Source of the DNA: Nioella sp. MMSF_3534
Lineage (GTDB): Bacteria; Pseudomonadota; Alphaproteobacteria; Rhodobacterales; Rhodobacteraceae
Assembly: GCF_030732985.1 (NCBI RefSeq)
Contig: NZ_JASHJX010000018.1
Location: 1 to 64,000 of the forward strand
Direction of reading: 5' to 3'
DNA: 64,000 nt
Made by a program: the position numbers and the translations under genes. The first letter of the stretch is position 1. Every line of letters begins with the position of its first letter. The notes below the pieces were generated by a model, which was not told the origin of the DNA, ran no database searches, and saw only the letters and a list, made by a program, of their open reading frames with translations. Of this stretch, positions 16,901-25,824 are shown piece by piece.

Positions 16901-17268
16901 ATGGCGCCGCGCTTGGCGCCGATCATCTCGACACCGAACTTGTCCAGCACGCCCATCTCTTCCAGCGCCAGCGAGGTGTTCAGGCCGGTCTGTCCGCCCA
17001 TGGTGGGCAGCAGCGCGTCGGGGCGTTCCTTTTCGATGATCTTGGCCACCACCTCGGGCGTGATCGGCTCGATATAGGTGGCGTCGGCAAGACCGGGATC
17101 CGTCATGATCGTGGCCGGGTTCGAGTTGACCAGGATGACGCGATAGCCCTCTTCGCGCAGCGCCTTGCAGGCCTGGGCCCCGGAATAGTCGAACTCGCAG
17201 GCCTGGCCGATCACGATGGGCCCCGCTCCGATGATCATGATGGACTGGATATCGGTTCTCTTCGGCAT
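13927..17268 (-). CDS. carB: Carbamoyl-phosphate synthase large subunit
   Basis: A 1,113-aa protein that makes carbamoyl phosphate from glutamine-derived ammonia, bicarbonate and two ATP, feeding pyrimidines and arginine. Two duplicated ATP-grasp halves are evident. The first half begins [20 protein letters not shown] and holds [20 protein letters not shown]; the second has [15 protein letters not shown] and [20 protein letters not shown]. An MGS-like allosteric domain ends the protein. ATG 17268 gives the standard N-terminus; the frame is open upstream to 17421 but that part is not conserved. The small subunit carA is not in the window. It is divergent from pabB. Confidence 0.97.
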   Translation of the reverse strand: MPKRTDIQSIMIIGAGPIVIGQACEFDYSGAQACKALREEGYRVILVNSNPATIMTDPGLADATYIEPITPEVVAKIIEKERPDALLPTMGGQTGLNTSLALEEMGVLDKFGVEMIGAKRGAIEMAEDRKLFREAMDRIGLENPKATIITAPKKANGSADLDAGVQMALDELEEIGLPAIIRPAFTLGGTGGGVAYNREDYIHYCRTGMDASPVNQILVDESLLGWKEYEMEVVRDTADNAIIVCSIENVDPMGVHTGDSITVAPALTLTDKEYQIMRNGSIAVLREIGVETGGSNVQWAVNPADGRMVVIEMNPRVSRSSALASKATGFPIAKIAAKLAVGYTLDELDNDITKVTPASFEPTIDYVVTKIPRFAFEKFPGSQPYLTTAMKSVGEAMSIGRSFHESVQKALASMETGLTGFDEIAIPGAPDKAAVSKALSEQTPDRLRVIAQAMRHGFSDDEIQAITSFDPWFLARIREIVDAEEVIRRDGLPVTEEGLRRVKMMGFTDARLAKLTGRDEDNVRRARVNLGVTAQFKRIDTCAAEFEAQTPYMYSTYEHSVMGEAECEARPTSARKVVILGGGPNRIGQGIEFDYCCCHACFALTEAGYETIMVNCNPETVSTDYDTSDRLYFEPLTFEHVMEILRVEQEAGTLHGVIVQFGGQTPLKLANALEEAGIPILGTSPDAIDLAEDRERFQDLVNRLGLKQPHNGIASTDEQALAIAEEIGFPLVIRPSYVLGGRAMEIVRDMDQLRRYINEAVVVSGDSPVLLDSYLDGATELDVDALCDGKEVHIAGIMQHIEEAGVHSGDSACSLPPYSLPADVLDVIKEQAHALALALNVVGLMNVQFAVKDGEVYLIEVNPRASRTVPFVAKATDSAIASIAARLMAGEPLATFPMRAPYPENAKPGTLPEADPMTLADPMMPWYSVKEAVLPFARFPGVDTILGPEMRSTGEVMGWDVSFPRAFLKAQLGAGTVLPSEGRVFLSIKDADKGALMLEAAQILIDLGFTLVATRGSASWLEGHGLACETVNKVYEGRPNIVDLLKDGEIHLVMNTTEGAQAVEDSREIRSVALYDKIPYFTTAAGAHAAALAMRAAREGDLNVQSLQASPAA

Positions 17269-17466
17269 GGCGTGTCCCCGGGCAGCAGGCGTGGGCGACG
17301 AGGGGATGCCCCCCCGCGCAAATTGTCCTGCGTTATAGGGATGGAGCGCCCGCGCGCAAGGGGGGTCTGGAATGAATCTCAATCTGTCGCGTCCGGGGGT
17401 GTCCGTCGGTGGCATTTGCACCTATCTGGGGTGCAAGCGGAATCAAGCCACGAGTCGACATCAGAC

Positions 17467-18597
17467 ATGCGCATCACCTTCGATCACGGACCCGGGTCTG
17501 GGCGCAGAAAGTTCGAATCCCCCCGCGCGTTGATCATTGCGCGGGATGCAGATGACGTGGCCGGGGCGCTGCAGGAGATGGAGATCGCCCGCGCGGGCGG
17601 GGCATGGCTGGCGGGATATGCCAGCTATGAACTGGGATATGCTCTGGACCCGAGGCTCGCGCCGCTGATGCCGGAGGCCCGCAAGATGCCGTTGCTGTGT
17701 TTCGGCGTTTATGACCGGCCGGAGCCTGCAACATCGGGGTCGCGCACGGTTCTGCGCCCGCGAAACATCGCCCCCCGCTGGAGCGCTTCGCGTTATGCAC
17801 AGGCCTTCGACCGGCTGCATGGGCTGATCGGCGCGGGGGATCTGTATCAGGCGAATCTGACCTTCCCGATTGATCTCGACCTTGCCGGATATTCCGCCGC
17901 CTCGCTTTACGAGGGGTTGAGCGACGGGCAGCCCGTCGGCCATGGCGCGCTGATCGAGCAGATGGATGGCCCCGATATCCTCAGCCGCTCGCCAGAGCTG
18001 TTCTTCCGCACGGACGGTACGGGCCGCATCCAGACGCGTCCCATGAAGGGAACGCAGCCCCGGTCTGCCGATCCGGCGGAGGACGCGGCGCGGCGGGAGT
18101 TTTTGACGACTGACGAAAAGAACCTCGCGGAAAACCTGATGATCGTGGACCTGCTGAGAAACGATATCAGCCGGGTTTGCGTGGCGGGCAGCGTCAAGGT
18201 GCCGGAACTGTTCACCGTCGAAAGCTATGCGACCGTGCACCAGATGGTGTCGCTGATCGAGGGGCAGCTGCGCGACGGGATGGGGCTGTCGGAGATTCTG
18301 CGCGCCCTGCATCCCTGCGGGTCGGTGACCGGCGCGCCCAAGATTCGCGCGATGGAGGTGATCCGCGAGCTGGAGCCGTGGCCGCGTGACATTTATTGCG
18401 GTGCCATTGGGTGGGCCGCGCCGGATGGGCGGTCTGAGTTCAGCGTTGCGATCCGCACGCTCATCCGCGACAAGACGGGCCATGCGGTGCTGAATGTGGG
18501 TGGCGGCGTGGTCTGGGATTCGACCGCTCAATCGGAATACGAGGAGGCGCTGTGGAAAGCCCGTTTCCTGAGCCGGTACCAGCCGGAACCCGCCTGA
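17467..18597 (+). CDS. pabB: Aminodeoxychorismate synthase component I
   Basis: A 376-aa chorismate-binding enzyme that aminates chorismate toward p-aminobenzoate and folate. Conserved blocks are LIGAGDLYQANLTFPIDLDL, TRPMKGTQPRS, NLMIVDLLRNDISRVC, HPCGSVTGAPKIRAMEVIRE and the final GGGVVWDST. The short N-terminus fits the PabB type found in alphaproteobacteria. It overlaps the following pabC-like gene by 46 bp, so the two steps are translationally linked. The reading frame is open far upstream, but ATG 17467 is where similarity begins. Confidence 0.92.
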   Translation: MRITFDHGPGSGRRKFESPRALIIARDADDVAGALQEMEIARAGGAWLAGYASYELGYALDPRLAPLMPEARKMPLLCFGVYDRPEPATSGSRTVLRPRNIAPRWSASRYAQAFDRLHGLIGAGDLYQANLTFPIDLDLAGYSAASLYEGLSDGQPVGHGALIEQMDGPDILSRSPELFFRTDGTGRIQTRPMKGTQPRSADPAEDAARREFLTTDEKNLAENLMIVDLLRNDISRVCVAGSVKVPELFTVESYATVHQMVSLIEGQLRDGMGLSEILRALHPCGSVTGAPKIRAMEVIRELEPWPRDIYCGAIGWAAPDGRSEFSVAIRTLIRDKTGHAVLNVGGGVVWDSTAQSEYEEALWKARFLSRYQPEPA

Positions 18598-19199
18598 TCG
18601 AAACCTTCGGCTGGTGGCCGGGCGAGGGGGCAAGGCGGCTCGACCGGCACCTTGCCCGACTGGCGCGTAGTGCCGGGACGCTTGGCTTTCCCTTCCATGA
18701 GGACGCGGCGCGGGAACGGGTCGCGGGGCTCGCCGGGCAGGAGGCCATGCGCTGTCGTCTTACGCTTGGGGCCGCCGGGGATCTGGAGTTTGCCGCTGTG
18801 CCCTTGCCGCCTTCCCCGGACCGGGCGTGGCGCGTGGCAATCCACCCGGAACGGCTGCGCTCGGATGACCCCTGGCTGATGCACAAGACCACGAACCGGG
18901 CGCTGTATGATCAGGCGCGGGCGGAGTTGCCGGAGGGTGTGGATGAGCTTCTCTTCCTCAATGAGCGCGGCGAGGTCTGTGAAGGGACGATCACCAATAT
19001 CTTCGTGACGTTAAAGGACGGTCACCGGATCACGCCGCCTCTGTCTTCCGGGCTGTTGCCGGGTATTCTGCGTGAAGACCTGCTATCAAACGGCGGTCTG
19101 GAAGAAGCCCCCGTCACCCTCGATATGTTGCGCCGCGCCCGCGCGATATCCCTCGGCAATTCCCTGCGCGGAGAGATCGCGGCTCAGCTGCTCATATAG
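18552..19199 (+). CDS. Aminotransferase class IV, probable aminodeoxychorismate lyase
   Basis: A 215-aa PLP enzyme of the class-IV aminotransferase fold. Catalytic Lys112 lies in LMHKTTNRALYD, and the phosphate-binding segment is NERGEVCEGTITNIFV. Being immediately downstream of and overlapping pabB, it most likely converts 4-amino-4-deoxychorismate to p-aminobenzoate and pyruvate (PabC role). It is shorter than the usual 260-280 aa. The start is GTG 18552 with GAGGAG 5 nt upstream, inside pabB. Its end overlaps the convergent CFA-type gene by 16 bp. Confidence 0.85.
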   Translation: MESPFPEPVPAGTRLIETFGWWPGEGARRLDRHLARLARSAGTLGFPFHEDAARERVAGLAGQEAMRCRLTLGAAGDLEFAAVPLPPSPDRAWRVAIHPERLRSDDPWLMHKTTNRALYDQARAELPEGVDELLFLNERGEVCEGTITNIFVTLKDGHRITPPLSSGLLPGILREDLLSNGGLEEAPVTLDMLRRARAISLGNSLRGEIAAQLLI

Positions 19200-20380
19200 T
19201 CCCGCGTCAGGGGCACCGCGTCTTGCTGGCGGGCCAGCTGCATCTGGAAGACGCATTGCTTCGCATGGCGGAAGGACATTTCGCTGGCCTTGAGATAGTA
19301 CCGCCACATCCGCACGAAGCGCGCATCATAGAGCCGCTCGGCCTCCTCCGCGCGGGCCATGAACCGGTCATACCAGTGGCGCAGGGTTTCCGCGTAGTGC
19401 AGCCTCCAGACCTCCACATCCGTGGGGTAGAGCCCTGATTTTTCCACCGCCGCCGACATTTCCGACAGGGCGGGAACATAGCCGCCGGGGAAGATATACT
19501 TGGTGATCCACGGGCTGGTGCTGCCCGGCGGTGTGGCCCGCCCGATCGTGTGGATCAGCGCGATGCCATCCGGGGCCAGCCGGTCGCGCACCGTGTCGAA
19601 ATAGGCGCGGTAATGGGGCACGCCCACATGTTCGAACATGCCCACGGACACGATCCTGTCGAACTGTCCGGTAACGGCGCGGTAATCCCTCAGCTCGAAC
19701 CGGACCTTGTCGGCCATCCCCGCCGCTTCGGCCCGCGCGCGGGACCAGTCCAGCTGCTCGATCGAGAGCGTCACGCCCAGAACCTCGACGCCGTAATCCT
19801 GTGCCAGGGTCAACGCCATCCCGCCCCAGCCCGAGCCGATCTCGAACACCCGCATCCCCGGTTCAAGGCACAGTTTCTTGGCGATATGCGCCTTCTTGGC
19901 GGCCTGTGCCTCCTCCAGTGACATATCTGGGCGGGCAAAATAGGCGCAGGAGTATTGCCGGTCCTCATCCAGAAAGAGGTCATAAAGCGCTGCCGACAAA
20001 TCATAGTGATGCGCCACATTGGCTTGCGCCTTGCTGGCCGGGTTCCATTGGTCCAGCCTGCGCCGGGCCAGCCGCGTGGTCTGGATTGCCCTGCGCCACC
20101 ACAGATCGCCCGACTGCGCCACATTCATCGCCAGCAGCGCGTGCAGCCCATCCAGATCGTCACCGTAAATGGTGATGCGCCCCTCCATGAAGCCTTCGCC
20201 CAAGGTCATATCAGGCGCGGTCAGGATGCCCCGCGCGATGCCCTGATCGTGAAAGCGCAGCCCGACGGCAGGCCCCGGCCCGCCCTCGTATCGGCTGACC
20301 CTGCCATCAGGATGCGTGATTTCCAATGCGCCGGTCTTGATGAAGCCGCGCAGCATACCGTCTAACAGCTTGTCCCACAT
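19184..20380 (-). CDS. Cyclopropane-fatty-acyl-phospholipid synthase family methyltransferase
   Basis: About 398 aa. An N-terminal lipid-binding region (about 1-110) precedes a SAM-dependent methyltransferase domain with motif I EIGSGWGGMALTLAQDYG and the family blocks DRQYSCAYF, VGMFEHVG and WITKYIFPGGYVP. These are the hallmarks of the CFA synthase family, which transfers a methylene or methyl group to unsaturated phospholipid acyl chains at the membrane. ATG 20380 follows GAGG. Paralogs with unknown acceptors occur, so the exact reaction is inferred. Confidence 0.87.
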   Translation of the reverse strand: MWDKLLDGMLRGFIKTGALEITHPDGRVSRYEGGPGPAVGLRFHDQGIARGILTAPDMTLGEGFMEGRITIYGDDLDGLHALLAMNVAQSGDLWWRRAIQTTRLARRRLDQWNPASKAQANVAHHYDLSAALYDLFLDEDRQYSCAYFARPDMSLEEAQAAKKAHIAKKLCLEPGMRVFEIGSGWGGMALTLAQDYGVEVLGVTLSIEQLDWSRARAEAAGMADKVRFELRDYRAVTGQFDRIVSVGMFEHVGVPHYRAYFDTVRDRLAPDGIALIHTIGRATPPGSTSPWITKYIFPGGYVPALSEMSAAVEKSGLYPTDVEVWRLHYAETLRHWYDRFMARAEEAERLYDARFVRMWRYYLKASEMSFRHAKQCVFQMQLARQQDAVPLTRDYMSS

Positions 20381-20578
20381 CGCCCTCAAAACCCCCGTTT
20401 CATCAGGTCGCGCGTGTCACAATCCGGGGGGTATTCTGCCAAATCCCGCGAAAAAGGGAAGATTTCGCCGCGAAACAGCCCAAGGCCCGGCAAAGCACCG
20501 CCGGGTCGGCCTTGACTTCCCGGCGCGCAGAAGGTGTATCGGCACAGTCGAAATTCCACCCCCGAAGGGACATCCGTG

Positions 20579-22354
20579 ATGCATGCTTTCCGCAGCCATA
20601 CCTGCGCCGAACTGACCAAGGAAAACGTGGGCCAGACCGTGCGTCTGTCGGGCTGGGTCCACCGGGTGCGCGACCACGGCGGCATCCTGTTCATCGACCT
20701 GCGCGACCATTTCGGCGTGACGCAGGTGCTGGCAGACCCCGACAGCGCCGCGTTCAAGGACGTGGAAAAGGTGCGGTCCGAATGGTGCATCCGCATTGAC
20801 GGCGAGGTGAAGGCCCGCCACCCGGAACTGATCAACCCCAAGATCCCCACGGGCGAGGTTGAGGTGTTCGTGCGCGGGCTGGAGGTTCTGGGCGCGTCCG
20901 AGGAACTGCCGCTGATGGTTTTCGGCGATCAGGAATACCCGGAAGAAACCCGCCTGCGTTACCGCTTCCTCGACCTGCGGCGCGAGAAGATGCAGAAGAA
21001 CATGAAGCTGCGCTCGGACGTGGTGCGGTCCATCCGCCAGCGGATGTGGGACAAGGATTTCAACGAGTTCCAGACGCCGATTATCACGGCCTCTTCGCCC
21101 GAAGGCGCGCGCGACTTCCTGGTGCCGAGCCGTCTGCATCCGGGCAAGTTCTATGCGCTGCCGCAGGCCCCGCAGCAGTTCAAGCAGCTGCTGATGGTCT
21201 CGGGCTTCGACAAGTATTTCCAGATCGCGCCCTGTTTCCGCGACGAAGACCCGCGCGCCGACCGCAGCCCGACCGACTTCTACCAGCTCGACATGGAGAT
21301 GTCGTTCGTCACTCAAGAGGACGTGTTCAACACGATCCAGCCGGTGATCGAAGGCGTGTTCGAGGAATTTGGCGGTGGCCATAAGGTCGACAAGCACTGG
21401 CCGCAGATTTCCTACAAGGACGCGGCGCTGTGGTATGGCACCGACAAGCCCGACCTTCGCAACCCGATCAAGATGCAGGACGTGTCCGAGCATTTCGCGG
21501 GCTCCGGCTTTGCGATCTTCGCCAAGATCCTGGAACAGGACGGCACCCAGATCCGCGCCATTCCCGCGCCCTCTGGCGGCAGCCGCAAGTTCTGTGACCG
21601 GATGAACAAGTTCGCGCAGGAACAGGGCCTGCCGGGCATGGGCTACATCTTCTGGCGTGACGGCGAGGACGGCATGGAAGCCGCCGGACCGCTGGCCAAG
21701 AACATTGGTCCCGAACGCACCGAGGCCATTCGCCAGCAACTCAAGCTCGGCAAGGGCGACGCGGCCTTCTTCCTCGGCGGCAAGCCCGAGGCGTTCGAGG
21801 GCGTGGCGGGTCGCGCCCGCGTGGTGATCGGCAACGAGTTGGGCCTCACCGAACAGAACCGTTTCGCCTTCGCCTGGATCGTCGATTTCCCGATGTACGA
21901 GGCCGACGAGGAAACCGGCAAGGTCGATTTCAGCCACAACCCCTTCTCCATGCCGCAGGGCGGGATGGAGGCGCTGGACGGCAATCCGCTCGATGTGCTC
22001 GGCTACCAGTATGACCTTGCCTGCAACGGCTATGAACTGGTGTCCGGCGCGATCCGGAACCACAAGCCGGAAATCATGTTCAAGGCGTTCGAACTGGCGG
22101 GCTATGGCGAGGATGAGGTGCGCAAGCGTTTCGGCGGCATGGTCAACGCGTTCCAATATGGCGCGCCCCCGCATGGTGGCTGCGCGGCGGGCATCGACCG
22201 GATCGTGATGCTGCTGGCCGACGAGGCCAATATTCGCGAGGTCATGCTCTTCCCGATGAACCAGCGGGCCGAAGACCTGATGATGAACGCGCCGTCAGAG
22301 CCGATGGCCGATCAGCTGATGGAACTGGGCCTGCGCGTCATCCCGCAGGACTGA
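20579..22354 (+). CDS. aspS: Aspartyl-tRNA synthetase
   Basis: A 591-aa class II synthetase. It has an N-terminal OB-fold anticodon-binding domain ([20 protein letters not shown]), then motif 2 ([19 protein letters not shown]) and motif 3 ([17 protein letters not shown]). The GAD-type insertion domain between motifs 2 and 3 is present, as in bacterial AspRS. Many alphaproteobacterial AspRS are non-discriminating and also charge tRNA-Asn; the sequence alone does not settle which type this is. ATG 20579 gives the usual MHAFRSHTC start. A strong terminator follows. Confidence 0.96.
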   Translation: MHAFRSHTCAELTKENVGQTVRLSGWVHRVRDHGGILFIDLRDHFGVTQVLADPDSAAFKDVEKVRSEWCIRIDGEVKARHPELINPKIPTGEVEVFVRGLEVLGASEELPLMVFGDQEYPEETRLRYRFLDLRREKMQKNMKLRSDVVRSIRQRMWDKDFNEFQTPIITASSPEGARDFLVPSRLHPGKFYALPQAPQQFKQLLMVSGFDKYFQIAPCFRDEDPRADRSPTDFYQLDMEMSFVTQEDVFNTIQPVIEGVFEEFGGGHKVDKHWPQISYKDAALWYGTDKPDLRNPIKMQDVSEHFAGSGFAIFAKILEQDGTQIRAIPAPSGGSRKFCDRMNKFAQEQGLPGMGYIFWRDGEDGMEAAGPLAKNIGPERTEAIRQQLKLGKGDAAFFLGGKPEAFEGVAGRARVVIGNELGLTEQNRFAFAWIVDFPMYEADEETGKVDFSHNPFSMPQGGMEALDGNPLDVLGYQYDLACNGYELVSGAIRNHKPEIMFKAFELAGYGEDEVRKRFGGMVNAFQYGAPPHGGCAAGIDRIVMLLADEANIREVMLFPMNQRAEDLMMNAPSEPMADQLMELGLRVIPQD

Positions 22355-22373
22355 TTTTCGCCCCTGGCGACAG

Positions 22374-22404
22374 AAAGGCCCGGCATATCCCCGCCGGGCC
22401 TTTT
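22374..22404 (+). terminator. Intrinsic terminator of aspS
   Basis: AAAGGCCCGGC (22374-22384) and GCCGGGCCTTT (22393-22403) make a perfect 11-bp stem with an 8-nt loop, ending in TTTT. It starts 20 bp after the aspS stop. Confidence 0.85.
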
Positions 22405-22484
22405 GCATCTGTGCATTCCGGGCTTTGGCGGGGGCGCGAAGCAGGCTATCTTTCGGGCATGGATACCCCGTTTGCCTTTTGCCC

Positions 22485-23846
22485 ATGACCTCCCCGAACA
22501 CCTTTGCCACGATCCGCTTTGGCACCGGCCTGCGCCCAGAATTCCCGGCGGCCTCCCCCGAGGCGATGCTGGCCGCGCTGTCAGAGCCTGACCAGATGGT
22601 CACGGCTTTCCCGCTCGACAGCTATGAGACCCGTGCGGCCTTTCGGATTGAGTATACCCGCCTTCAGCGCGCGCGAAATGACAGCGATGCGGCGGAAGCG
22701 GCGTTTCGCGACATGCGCGACGCGCTCAATCGCGAGGTGCTGAACCAGATGGCCGTGACCCTTGCCCGGGGCGTGGCCGATCCGCATGGGCTGCGCGAAC
22801 GGCTGGTCTGGTTCTGGGCCGATCACTTCACCACCGTGGGCGGCCGTGGCTTCATGCGCGGGGCCATTGCCGCCTATATCGACGAACAGATCCGCCCCCA
22901 TGTGGCGGGCCGGTTCGGCGATATGCTGGAGGCCGCGATCCTGCATCCGGTGATGGTGCTCTATCTCGATCAGGAGCGTTCTTACGGGCCGAATTCCCTG
23001 ACCGGGCAGAGGCGCGGCGCGAGCCTCAACGAGAACCTTGCGCGGGAATTGCTGGAACTGCACACGGTCGGGGCGGATGGCGGCTACACCCAGGACGATG
23101 TGCGGCAGATGGCGGAACTTCTGACCGGGCTTGGCGTCACGCGGGACGGCGCGATGGCTTTCCGGCCCAACAATGCCGAACCGGGGGCAGAGACGGTGAT
23201 GGGCAACAGCTATGGCGGTGACGGTCAGGCCAGGCTCGCCGATATCCGCGCCGCGCTGCATGATCTGGCGATCAGGCCAGAGACCGCCGCCCATGTCAGC
23301 CGCAAACTGGCCGACCACTTCCTGTCCGACACGCCCGATCCGGGGCTGGTGGCGGATATGCAGGCGGTCTGGATGGAGACTGGCGGCGATCTGGCGGCGG
23401 TGACGGCCACCCTGTTGACCCATCCTGCCGCCATGAGGCTGGGGCCGGGGCGCGTGAAACAGCCGCTGCACTTCCTCGCATCGGCCCTGCGCGCGTTGGA
23501 GGTGCCGCCGGAAGGGCTGATCCGCGCGCCGCTGCACCGGCTCAGGAACCTTGCGGCGCGTCCGATGGCGGCCATGGGGCAGGGCTGGCAGAACGCGTCC
23601 GGCCCGGACGGGTATTTCGACGACGACGCGGAATGGATCGGGCCGCAGACCTTGGCCGCGCGCATTGCATGGTGCATGACCATCCCGTCAGAGCTGCGCC
23701 CGCAATTGCCCGACCCGCGCGCCTTTGCCCGCGATGCGCTTGGCGATGCCGCCCCGCCGGACCTGTTGCAGGCCGCCGCCCGCGCCGAAAGCCGGATCGA
23801 AGGCGTCGGGCTGGTGCTGGCCTCGCCCGCGTTTCAGAGGAGTTGA
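22485..23846 (+). CDS. DUF1800 family protein
   Basis: A 453-aa protein with the DUF1800 core: LVWFWADHFTT (about 95-107), SLNENLARELLELHTVGADG and YTQDDVRQMAELLTGL. C-terminal blocks include KPLADHFL-like KLADHFLSDTP and VKQPLHFLASALRAL. DUF1800 proteins are usually encoded next to a DUF1501 protein, as here (the DUF1501 start is 5 bp downstream). The pair is of unknown function. No signal peptide is obvious at the chosen start. The DUF1501 partner is disrupted by a mobile element, so this gene may now be an orphan. Confidence 0.87.
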   Translation: MTSPNTFATIRFGTGLRPEFPAASPEAMLAALSEPDQMVTAFPLDSYETRAAFRIEYTRLQRARNDSDAAEAAFRDMRDALNREVLNQMAVTLARGVADPHGLRERLVWFWADHFTTVGGRGFMRGAIAAYIDEQIRPHVAGRFGDMLEAAILHPVMVLYLDQERSYGPNSLTGQRRGASLNENLARELLELHTVGADGGYTQDDVRQMAELLTGLGVTRDGAMAFRPNNAEPGAETVMGNSYGGDGQARLADIRAALHDLAIRPETAAHVSRKLADHFLSDTPDPGLVADMQAVWMETGGDLAAVTATLLTHPAAMRLGPGRVKQPLHFLASALRALEVPPEGLIRAPLHRLRNLAARPMAAMGQGWQNASGPDGYFDDDAEWIGPQTLAARIAWCMTIPSELRPQLPDPRAFARDALGDAAPPDLLQAAARAESRIEGVGLVLASPAFQRS

Positions 23847-23850
23847 GCCG

Positions 23851-24492
23851 ATGTCCCGACTGACCCGCCGCGACCTGCTGCTGCGCGCCTCGGCCATTGG
23901 CTGTTCGGCGGCGGCCAGCCCGCTGATGACCCCGATTGCCTTCGCCTCTGCCCCGACCGACAACCGGCTGGTGGTGATCATCCTGCGCGGGGCGATGGAC
24001 GGGCTGGACCTTGTGCAGCCCTATGGCGACCCGGATTTCTCCGGCTACCGCCCCGATTTCGCCATTGGGCCCGCTGCGGGCGCGCAGGATCTCGACGGGT
24101 TCTTCGCGCTGCATCCCGGTCTTGGTGACCTGATGCCGCTCTGGCAGGCCGGAGAGCTTGGCTTCGCCCATGCCGTTTCCACCCCCTATCGCAATCAGCG
24201 CAGCCATTTCGACGGGCAGGATCTGCTGGAGGCGGGCACCGGGGCCGAGACCGTCGGGCGGTCCTACGAGGATGGCTGGCTGAACCGGCTGGTGCAGACC
24301 TTGCCCGGCGCCACGCGGGAAACGGCCCTGGCCGTGGGCCGCGAAGAGGCGCTGATCCTGCGCGGGGCCGCGCCGTCGGTGGCGTGGTCGCCCGCCTCAC
24401 GGCTCGGGCTGACGCCGGCGACGGCGGACCTGTTGGGCATGCTGTACCATGACGATCCGCTGTTCCGGGAAGCCTTTGAGGATGCGGAGTTC
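23851..24492 (+). pseudogene. DUF1501 gene, 5' fragment (interrupted by IS1595 element)
   Basis: The first 214 codons of a DUF1501 protein. A twin-arginine signal is visible (SRLTRRDLLLRASAIG), then the family's NRLVVIILRGAMDGLDLV and HFDGQDLLEAGTG. ATG 23851 has AGAGGAG upstream. At 24493 the frame enters the element and reads 28 foreign codons to a stop at 24577-24579, so a 242-aa truncated, Tat-exported product could still be made. The remainder is at 27842-28435; joining the two across one copy of the 8-bp duplication restores a 411-aa frame. Confidence 0.92.
24485..24492 (+). repeat. Left target-site duplication
   Basis: CGGAGTTC immediately before the left inverted repeat. It is identical to 27834-27841, and 8 bp is the usual IS1595-family duplication length. 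Confidence 0.93.
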
Positions 24493-24517
24493 CGGCCTTA
24501 TGTATCAAACGCACCAA
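24493..24517 (+). repeat. Left terminal inverted repeat
   Basis: 25 bp beginning CGGCCTTATGTATCAAAC and ending CACCAA. It is the exact reverse complement of 27809-27833. Confidence 0.93.
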
Positions 24518-24560
24518 CAAAGGTGAATCCCTGCCGGTCTGATTTTGCTGCCCTGCTGCC

Positions 24561-24899
24561 ATGCAGGACAAGACCATAGACAACGCGCTCAGGGCACTAT
24601 GCGGGCGGAACGATGCACAGGCCGCCCTGGCGCGCGATCTGCTGGCCCTGCGGGGCGTTGAGCCGCCCCTGCCAAGCCGATACCCTAAGAACGCAGCCCG
24701 GAACCGGGAAACCCGGCAGCTGGTGCTGGACGCGCTCAGAGACGGGCCTAAGTCCACAGGACAGATCGGGGCGGTGATACTGGCACAGAAGCCGGAACTG
24801 ACCCGCAGGGCTGCGAACAACCGGGCGTATCAGGCGCTGTTGAGGCTTGAGGGAAGTGGGTCTGTGGTGCGTTGGGATGGGGTGTGGCTGGCCCCGTAG
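24561..24899 (+). CDS. Small hypothetical protein in the element (possible winged helix)
   Basis: A 112-aa basic protein of unknown family. The C-terminal half (RETRQLVLDALRDGPKSTGQ, then a segment ending LLRLEGSGSVVRWDGVWLAP) has the rhythm of a winged-helix domain: helices followed by a small hairpin. DNA binding is therefore possible but unproven. It is the first gene inside the left end and reads inward. No clear ribosome-binding site precedes ATG 24561, and the start overlaps the read-through tail of the truncated DUF1501 frame. Confidence 0.55.
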   Translation: MQDKTIDNALRALCGRNDAQAALARDLLALRGVEPPLPSRYPKNAARNRETRQLVLDALRDGPKSTGQIGAVILAQKPELTRRAANNRAYQALLRLEGSGSVVRWDGVWLAP

Positions 24900-24910
24900 G
24901 GCCAGCATCA

Positions 24911-25414
24911 TCAGGCGGCGTCAGCCCATTTTTCATTAGTGTAAACAAGCCTGATTTGGTCTCCGACTTCATCAGAGCGCGCAAGATCATCAAGCGCATG
25001 GATGAACTCAGACAATATATCATTGCGTTGTTCATCAGGTATTAGAGAAAAGATGTACAGCACCTTGAAGGCGAAAACGGCGGTACCGGGAATATCTGTT
25101 TGGCCCTTTTCCCAACGCGCCACGCTTTGATCCGACACGCCAAGCTTTGCGCCAAGTTCATGCTGTGACAGCCCCATTTCAGTTCTTAGGAAACGGATTT
25201 CCTTTCCATTTGGGGCTTTCTTCTCCAAAACTATGTGAAGACCGATAGCCTCGTGAAGGCCATCAAGATTGTGGATGGTAAGGTACTTCTCCCCATCATG
25301 GCATTCGTACTCGAAGCCATTTGAAAGATAGATGTTATCCAAGCCACAATCGGTGTAGTGTAGCACTTCATCGCTCAAGGCTTGATCTGGCAGGCAGAAG
25401 TTTTGTGGTTTCAT
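24911..25414 (-). CDS. MqsA-like HTH antitoxin
   Basis: A 167-aa protein. The N-terminal 70 residues resemble the first domain of MqsA-family antitoxins (HYTDCGLDNIYLSNGFEYEC, TIHNLDGLHEAIG) but lack paired CxxC zinc ligands. An XRE-type helix-turn-helix covers about 73-110 (FLRTEMGLSQHELGAKLGVS, then DQSVARWEKGQTDIPG). It begins 1 bp after the upstream DUF4258 gene, the toxin-first order of mqsRA. It should neutralise the toxin and repress the operon through the palindrome at 25758-25774. It is more AT-rich than neighbouring host genes. Confidence 0.78.
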   Translation of the reverse strand: MKPQNFCLPDQALSDEVLHYTDCGLDNIYLSNGFEYECHDGEKYLTIHNLDGLHEAIGLHIVLEKKAPNGKEIRFLRTEMGLSQHELGAKLGVSDQSVARWEKGQTDIPGTAVFAFKVLYIFSLIPDEQRNDILSEFIHALDDLARSDEVGDQIRLVYTNEKWADAA

Positions 25415-25415
25415 C

Positions 25416-25754
25416 TCAATCTTCCCACATCACAGTTTTAACGAAAATTCTGTTCTCCTTGACTAGTATCATGACAACTCCCATTTCTCTCCGCCCGGGG
25501 ATCTGATAAAGCAACTTCGCTTTCCATTCGCCGGGGCGATTACCGGGGACAATGTCCCCGCTGATGTAACCGGATCGAAGCACTGATAGCGCCATCCGGT
25601 TGGTTATGCCACGTTCCGAAAACCGTTCTCTGGCGTGTTCGGACCATGCAATGTTTGTTGAGTCTTCCGCTAGTCGTCTTACGATCCGCAGGAACTCGTG
25701 CGGGCGCTGACGGAGCGGAAGTACCTTCTGTTCGGTATCCGGCTTTCTGCTCAT
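25416..25754 (-). CDS. DUF4258 protein, probable toxin
   Basis: A 112-aa protein with the DUF4258 pattern: SEHARERFSERGITNRMALS then VLRSGYISGD, ending in a strand-rich segment with VVMILVKENRIFVKTVMWED. DUF4258 belongs to the broad BECR/RelE-MqsR-like toxin fold group, many members of which cut mRNA. Its position directly before an MqsA-like HTH antitoxin (1-bp gap) supports a toxin role. AGGA precedes ATG 25754. Nuclease activity is inferred, not visible as a defined catalytic motif. Confidence 0.75.
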   Translation of the reverse strand: MSRKPDTEQKVLPLRQRPHEFLRIVRRLAEDSTNIAWSEHARERFSERGITNRMALSVLRSGYISGDIVPGNRPGEWKAKLLYQIPGRREMGVVMILVKENRIFVKTVMWED

Positions 25755-25757
25755 GTT

Positions 25758-25774
25758 CCTATCAATATGATAGG
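25758..25774. promoter_or_regulatory. Operator palindrome of the toxin-antitoxin pair
   Basis: CCTATCA-ATA-TGATAGG is a perfect 7-bp-arm palindrome ending 4 bp from the toxin start codon. It overlaps the ribosome-binding site. This is the expected place for autorepression by the HTH antitoxin. Confidence 0.65.
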
Positions 25775-25824
25775 TGTACCCTCGGCGTCAATACGGCAAA
25801 ATGGTTACTTTTCCGTGATATTTT

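Noticed and set aside
15664-17466. Open frame upstream of and in frame with pabB
   Set aside because: It runs antisense through carB. PabB similarity begins at ATG 17467.
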